Below are positions 63,814 to 64,000 of a DNA stretch of 64,000 nucleotides, piece after piece; position 1 is the first letter of the stretch, and each line of letters starts with the position of its first letter. Source of the stretch: an uncultured Prevotellaceae bacterium (GTDB lineage: Bacteria; Bacteroidota; Bacteroidia; Bacteroidales; Bacteroidaceae); contig CACYYG010000017.1 in assembly GCA_902778535.1 (NCBI GenBank), positions 62,001 to 126,000 on the forward strand, read 5' to 3'. Made by a program: the position numbers and the translations under genes. The notes beneath the pieces are model-generated. The model did no database searches and had not been told where the DNA came from. It saw only the letters and a list, made by a program, of their open reading frames with translations.

Positions 63814-64000
63814 TTACTTCTTCCATGCATCGATGATGCCCTTGAAATCGGCTGCTTTCAGCGAAGCACCGCCAATAAGACCGCCGTCGATGTCGGGCTT
63901 GGCAAAGAGCTCGGGAGCATTGCTGGCCTTGCACGAACCGCCATAGAGAATGGTGGTGTCGTCGGCAACAGCCTGCCCATACTTCTCAGCGATGATGCTG
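63814..64000 (-). CDS. tpiA: Triosephosphate isomerase, C-terminal part
   Basis: The last 61 residues of Tpi[21 protein letters not shown] and [20 protein letters not shown], with the phosphate-binding GGS and GG(A/G) loop characteristic of the enzyme. It interconverts dihydroxyacetone phosphate and glyceraldehyde 3-phosphate. The gene continues right of the window. It is the first visible gene of a leftward tpiA-SPOR-folE order. Confidence 0.93.
   Translation of the reverse strand, partial: SIIAEKYGQAVADDTTILYGGSCKASNAPELFAKPDIDGGLIGGASLKAADFKGIIDAWKK

Overview
The window reads as chromosome of a Bacteroidota bacterium, most likely Prevotellaceae (Prevotella/Segatella/Xylanibacter type). 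Evidence: the TAnnTTTG -7 box with TTG about 20 bases upstream recurs before many genes; the genes include a TonB-dependent receptor with a carboxypeptidase-like N-terminal domain, a fused LpxC/FabZ, an aminoglycoside-phosphotransferase/RapZ fusion, DUF3127 next to dnaN, tails resembling type IX secretion sorting signals, and an atpD-first ATP synthase operon. No species is claimed.

Layout. 1-6.1 kb: end of a lipid kinase, a small Cys-rich membrane protein, tRNA-Cys, an outer-membrane receptor, and a methylmalonyl-CoA module (epimerase, carboxyltransferase, a 50-residue OadG-tail-like peptide, biotin carrier) of the succinate-to-propionate route. 6.2-12.4 kb: divergent GH2 and tandem-GH43 glycosidases. 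12.5-17.3 kb: a leftward set of a membrane protein, glycogen branching enzyme, YhcH-type protein and MORN protein. 17.6-22.7 kb: kdsB, a short DnaJ-like protein and cobalamin-dependent metH. 23.4-26.9 kb: amidohydrolase, FucP-type permease and zinc dehydrogenase, probably for a deoxysugar. 27.0-30.9 kb: an accessory patch in which two copies of a ~127-base element flank a TetR-like regulator and two esterases, followed by a truncated WYL-type regulator.

30.8-39.7 kb (leftward): the whole ATP synthase operon (atpD-C-orf-B-E-F-H-A-G), with an alpha-galactosidase only 9 bases behind atpG. 40.2-45.9 kb: polysaccharide export lipoprotein, glmS, pyrB-pyrI, tagaturonate reductase. 46.1-52.0 kb: SH3 protein, large secreted HExxH protein, dolichol-phosphate-mannose-synthase-like GT2, LpxC/FabZ. 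52.5-64 kb: exonuclease, dnaN, DUF3127 protein, galE, lipoprotein, asymmetric ABC-F protein, kinase/RapZ fusion, GH97, folE, SPOR protein and the end of tpiA.

The most unusual content lies in repeats, not in a gene cluster. (1) Three intergenic arrays of short palindromes share one geometry, a 22-base period, but have unrelated sequences (GTACAC, GTAACC and GAAACA half-sites). (2) Short tandem arrays with 7-, 9- or 10-base units fill intercistronic gaps and leaders, and also lie in frame inside metH (twice), the TonB receptor, the kinase/RapZ fusion and a signal peptide. (3) GC-rich palindromic elements of about 35-90 bases sit in frame inside a GH97 enzyme and a second signal peptide. Together these suggest active repeat families that tolerate insertion into reading frames, comparable in concept to cyanobacterial heptamer repeats and Rickettsia palindromic elements.
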